From positions 1 through 32,244 of the IMG/VR virus record IMGVR_UViG_3300042465_002411: DNA of 32,244 bases; one strand, given 5' to 3'. Below, one piece after another: positions 30,563 through 32,244 of this stretch (position 1 is its first letter; each line of letters starts with the position of its first letter). Below the pieces are notes generated by a model. That model was given only the letters and a program-made list of their open reading frames with translations. It searched no databases and had not been told where the DNA came from. A program made the position numbers and the translations under genes. This DNA is from a virus.

Positions 30563-30581
30563 ACAAAAATAAAATTAAAAA

Positions 30582-30593
30582 CGTTAAAATATT
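30582..30593 (+). promoter_or_regulatory. Late start-proximal element CGTTA
   Basis: CGTTAAAATATT lies directly before ATG 30594. CGTTA is at the same -12 position as the elements before 2391 and 23281. Confidence 0.35.
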
Positions 30594-31232
30594 ATGAGCA
30601 AATTAATAGAATTAATAATAGACGAATCAATGGAACTTTCTGGAATAGATGCAATATCGATTGTAGAAAATCCCGCTATTGAAGAGAATTGGATTACGTT
30701 AAAATCAGAGCAACCTAAGGAATATAAATTTGCCGAAGTTGACAAAGAAAAGAAAATTTTGATGGGTGCTTTATTAGTACCAAACAAGCCTATTTATAGA
30801 CGTGATGAAAATGATGAGGAGTACTATATCTATTTTTCTAAAGATACCATTCAGAAATGTATGGAATTATTCTTTAAAAATGGGAATCAAAATAATGCAA
30901 CTTTTGAACATTTAGAAGCGGTTACAGGATTAACGATGGTTGAAAGTTGGATAGTTGAAGATTTAGAGAAAGACAAATCAAAACTATATAATTTGAATGT
31001 ACCATTAGGTACGTGGATGGGTTCTATTAAAGTTTACAATGAGGACATTTGGAACAACTTTGTTAAGACAGGAATCGTTAAAGGATTTTCCATTGAGGGT
31101 TATTTTGCCGACAAAGCTAAAGTACCACTTTCAAAAATAGAAGTAGAAATAGACACCGAAATAGATGCAGAAATTGAAGCGGGGTTAACCATATTAGAAA
31201 TTCATTCTTTATTTGATAATTATGTCAAGTAG
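30594..31232 (+). CDS. XkdF-like prohead protease
   Basis: A 212-residue protein of the XkdF-type serine proteases of phage heads. The N-terminal part has IDAISIVENPAIEENW (about residues 18-33), then KILMGALLVPNKPIYRRD, the catalytic His in FEHLEAV (about residue 105), GTWMGSIKV, and the catalytic Ser in VKGFSIEGYF (about residue 165). These enzymes cut scaffold and coat proteins during head maturation. The tape measure gene lies directly upstream, an unusual neighbour. Confidence 0.9.
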   Translation: MSKLIELIIDESMELSGIDAISIVENPAIEENWITLKSEQPKEYKFAEVDKEKKILMGALLVPNKPIYRRDENDEEYYIYFSKDTIQKCMELFFKNGNQNNATFEHLEAVTGLTMVESWIVEDLEKDKSKLYNLNVPLGTWMGSIKVYNEDIWNNFVKTGIVKGFSIEGYFADKAKVPLSKIEVEIDTEIDAEIEAGLTILEIHSLFDNYVK

Positions 31233-31455
31233 AAACCAAGCATTTAAAACACCGAGCTGGACAAGTCCAAAAACGAATCAAAGAGGTTGCGTATGTCCCG
31301 ATGGTACTTATAGTACAAAATGTTGCGATGGTTCATTACAAGCCCAAGGAATAGGCAATATATATCGTAAAGGAGAAACTTTTTATATACTTCAAGAAAA
31401 CGGAAGTTTTATACAGCAAGAGAATCAATCATTAATTAAAAAAGAAAATGGATAG
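31222..31455 (+). CDS. Small Cys-rich protein
   Basis: A 77-residue protein from ATG 31222; an in-frame TTG at 31213 is a weaker start. It has the pattern RGCVCPDGTYSTKCCDGS (CxC ... CC), then AQGIGNIYR. This type of small protein is found in many Bacteroidota phages next to the protease and capsid genes. The function is unknown. It overlaps the protease gene by 11 bases and the next gene by 8. Confidence 0.65.
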   Translation: MSSRNQAFKTPSWTSPKTNQRGCVCPDGTYSTKCCDGSLQAQGIGNIYRKGETFYILQENGSFIQQENQSLIKKENG

Positions 31456-32083
31456 TAAAATAAGTCAATTAGCATCAGTTATAACTTTAGATTTAACCGA
31501 TGTTTTACCAATTGTAAACGGTGGAGAAACAAAAAAAGTTAGTTTGTCAAAACTTAAAAACGAAGTATTTAATTCAAACGGATTCTATGCTCAAACAGCT
31601 TTAAGCACACCCGTAGTTTTTGCAAGTGGCGAAGCAAGTCTAATCGGTACAGGAGTTGGAACTTTAACCGTTCCCGCAAATTCTTTTAAAGTTGGGGATT
31701 CTTTCACCGCTAAAATGTGCGGTCAATTAAATTCAGCTAATAATCAAATTATTCACTTTAGAATTAGGTCAAATGGAGTGGTTATTATCGATGCATTACA
31801 ATACACATTACCCGCTTGTACAAATAAATTTTACGATTTAGTATTAGATTTTACTATTGCTAAAATCGGAGGGGCTGGAGTTGGTGAGTTATTTGCAAAC
31901 GGAACTTTTACACACAATAAAAACGCATCAAACGCACTTGAAGGGGTTAATTTCGGATTAATAAGCAATACTGTTTTTAGCACTACAGTCAACAATACGT
32001 TAACAATAACAGCCGAATGGATAGGAACGGATGCGGGAAATACTATTCGTTCACAAAATTTTACGTTAACAAAAACTTATTAA
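31448..32083 (+). CDS. Virion structural protein (KISQLA-type)
   Basis: A 211-residue protein. Residues 1-40 hold the pattern SKISQLASVITLDLTDVLPI, the same start motif as the 28262 product. The rest is a jelly-roll-like, Asn/Thr/Gly-rich beta domain. Similar proteins are capsid decoration or tail appendage subunits. Its last 45 codons recur, with three changed residues, at 2-139 in the other haplotype. It comes just before the scaffold-like gene. Confidence 0.6.
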   Translation: MDSKISQLASVITLDLTDVLPIVNGGETKKVSLSKLKNEVFNSNGFYAQTALSTPVVFASGEASLIGTGVGTLTVPANSFKVGDSFTAKMCGQLNSANNQIIHFRIRSNGVVIIDALQYTLPACTNKFYDLVLDFTIAKIGGAGVGELFANGTFTHNKNASNALEGVNFGLISNTVFSTTVNNTLTITAEWIGTDAGNTIRSQNFTLTKTY

Positions 32084-32244
32084 AAATGCAAAATAATTTT
32101 AAATATAGTTAAATAATAAATTCAAATTTTAAACAATGAAAAACACAGACATTTTAAGCAGAATAACTGCATTATTAAACAAAAAAGTAAGTTTGGCACA
32201 AATGAGCCTTGACAACGGAACGGTTGTAGAATCGGATTCATTTG
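31945..32244. repeat. Right copy of 300-bp terminal redundancy
   Basis: Matches 1-300 without indels and with 16 substitutions, including the end of the 31448 gene, the spacer, and the start of the scaffold-like gene. It shows that the map closes on itself. Confidence 0.93.
32136..32244 (+). CDS. Scaffold-like protein, N-terminal fragment (second haplotype)
   Basis: First 36 codons of the same gene as 192-761, cut by the window end. The only difference to the left copy within the coding part is one silent change (278 / 32222). Confidence 0.9.
   Translation, partial: MKNTDILSRITALLNKKVSLAQMSLDNGTVVESDSF

Noticed and set aside
1-32244. tRNA genes, CRISPR arrays, insertion sequences, integrase or attachment sites
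   Set aside because: No cloverleaf with a standard T-loop, no regularly spaced repeats, no transposase and no recombinase gene were seen by eye. A tRNAscan-type search would be needed for certainty.

Overview
The window is one complete genome of a small tailed phage (siphovirus-like) of a Bacteroidota host, most likely a member of the Flavobacteriia. The DNA is strongly AT-rich, every convincing gene is on the + strand, and the promoters have the Bacteroidota form (TTG, about 18-21 bases, TAnnTTTG) instead of an E. coli form. Start codons have A-rich leaders without clear Shine-Dalgarno boxes. No integrase, excisionase or CI-like repressor was recognised, so a lytic life style is likely. Bases 1-300 reappear at 31945-32244 with no indel and 16 substitutions, mostly at third codon positions. 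The genome is therefore circular or circularly permuted, about 31,944 bp long, and the two contig ends come from slightly different strains.

Layout: (a) 1-8619, head and tail continuation plus lysis: scaffold-like protein, major capsid protein, tail-tube-like protein, small Ig-like protein, portal, connector, tail-fibre-type proteins (one with an S74 self-cleaving chaperone), small membrane protein (putative holin), M15 endolysin. (b) 8620-9883, a mostly non-coding interval: a strong terminator, a promoter that starts a ~100-nt structured RNA ending in its own terminator, a further folded ~200-base stretch, and an HNH endonuclease gene broken by one ochre stop. (c) 9884-12650, many small early genes and a NinG-like recombination protein. 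(d) 12633-12751, a second small RNA gene with promoter and terminator. (e) 12789-21289, early and replication genes: ERF annealing protein, DUF3127 OB-fold protein, lipoprotein, DnaB/RecA-type ATPase, sigma-70-like factor, PD-(D/E)XK-like protein, 5'-3' exonuclease, DNA methyltransferase. (f) 21299-32083, DnaA-domain-IV-like protein, small and large terminase, tail assembly chaperone with a probable -1 frameshift, neck and tail proteins, tape measure, XkdF-type prohead protease, then around the circle into the scaffold and capsid genes.

How it may work together: host-type promoters drive the early region, where nine gene starts carry a shared leader CACTAAAA at a nearly fixed distance from the start codon (often 16 bases). 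The second small RNA (12670-12751) contains a 19-base stretch that is antisense to this leader plus start codon. It matches the leader of the replicative ATPase gene with only a one-base bulge. This suggests a phage-encoded antisense RNA that could tune many early mRNAs at once; I rate it the most interesting signal here. Three late gene starts share a different element, CGTTA exactly 12 bases before ATG, and the phage also encodes a sigma-like factor.
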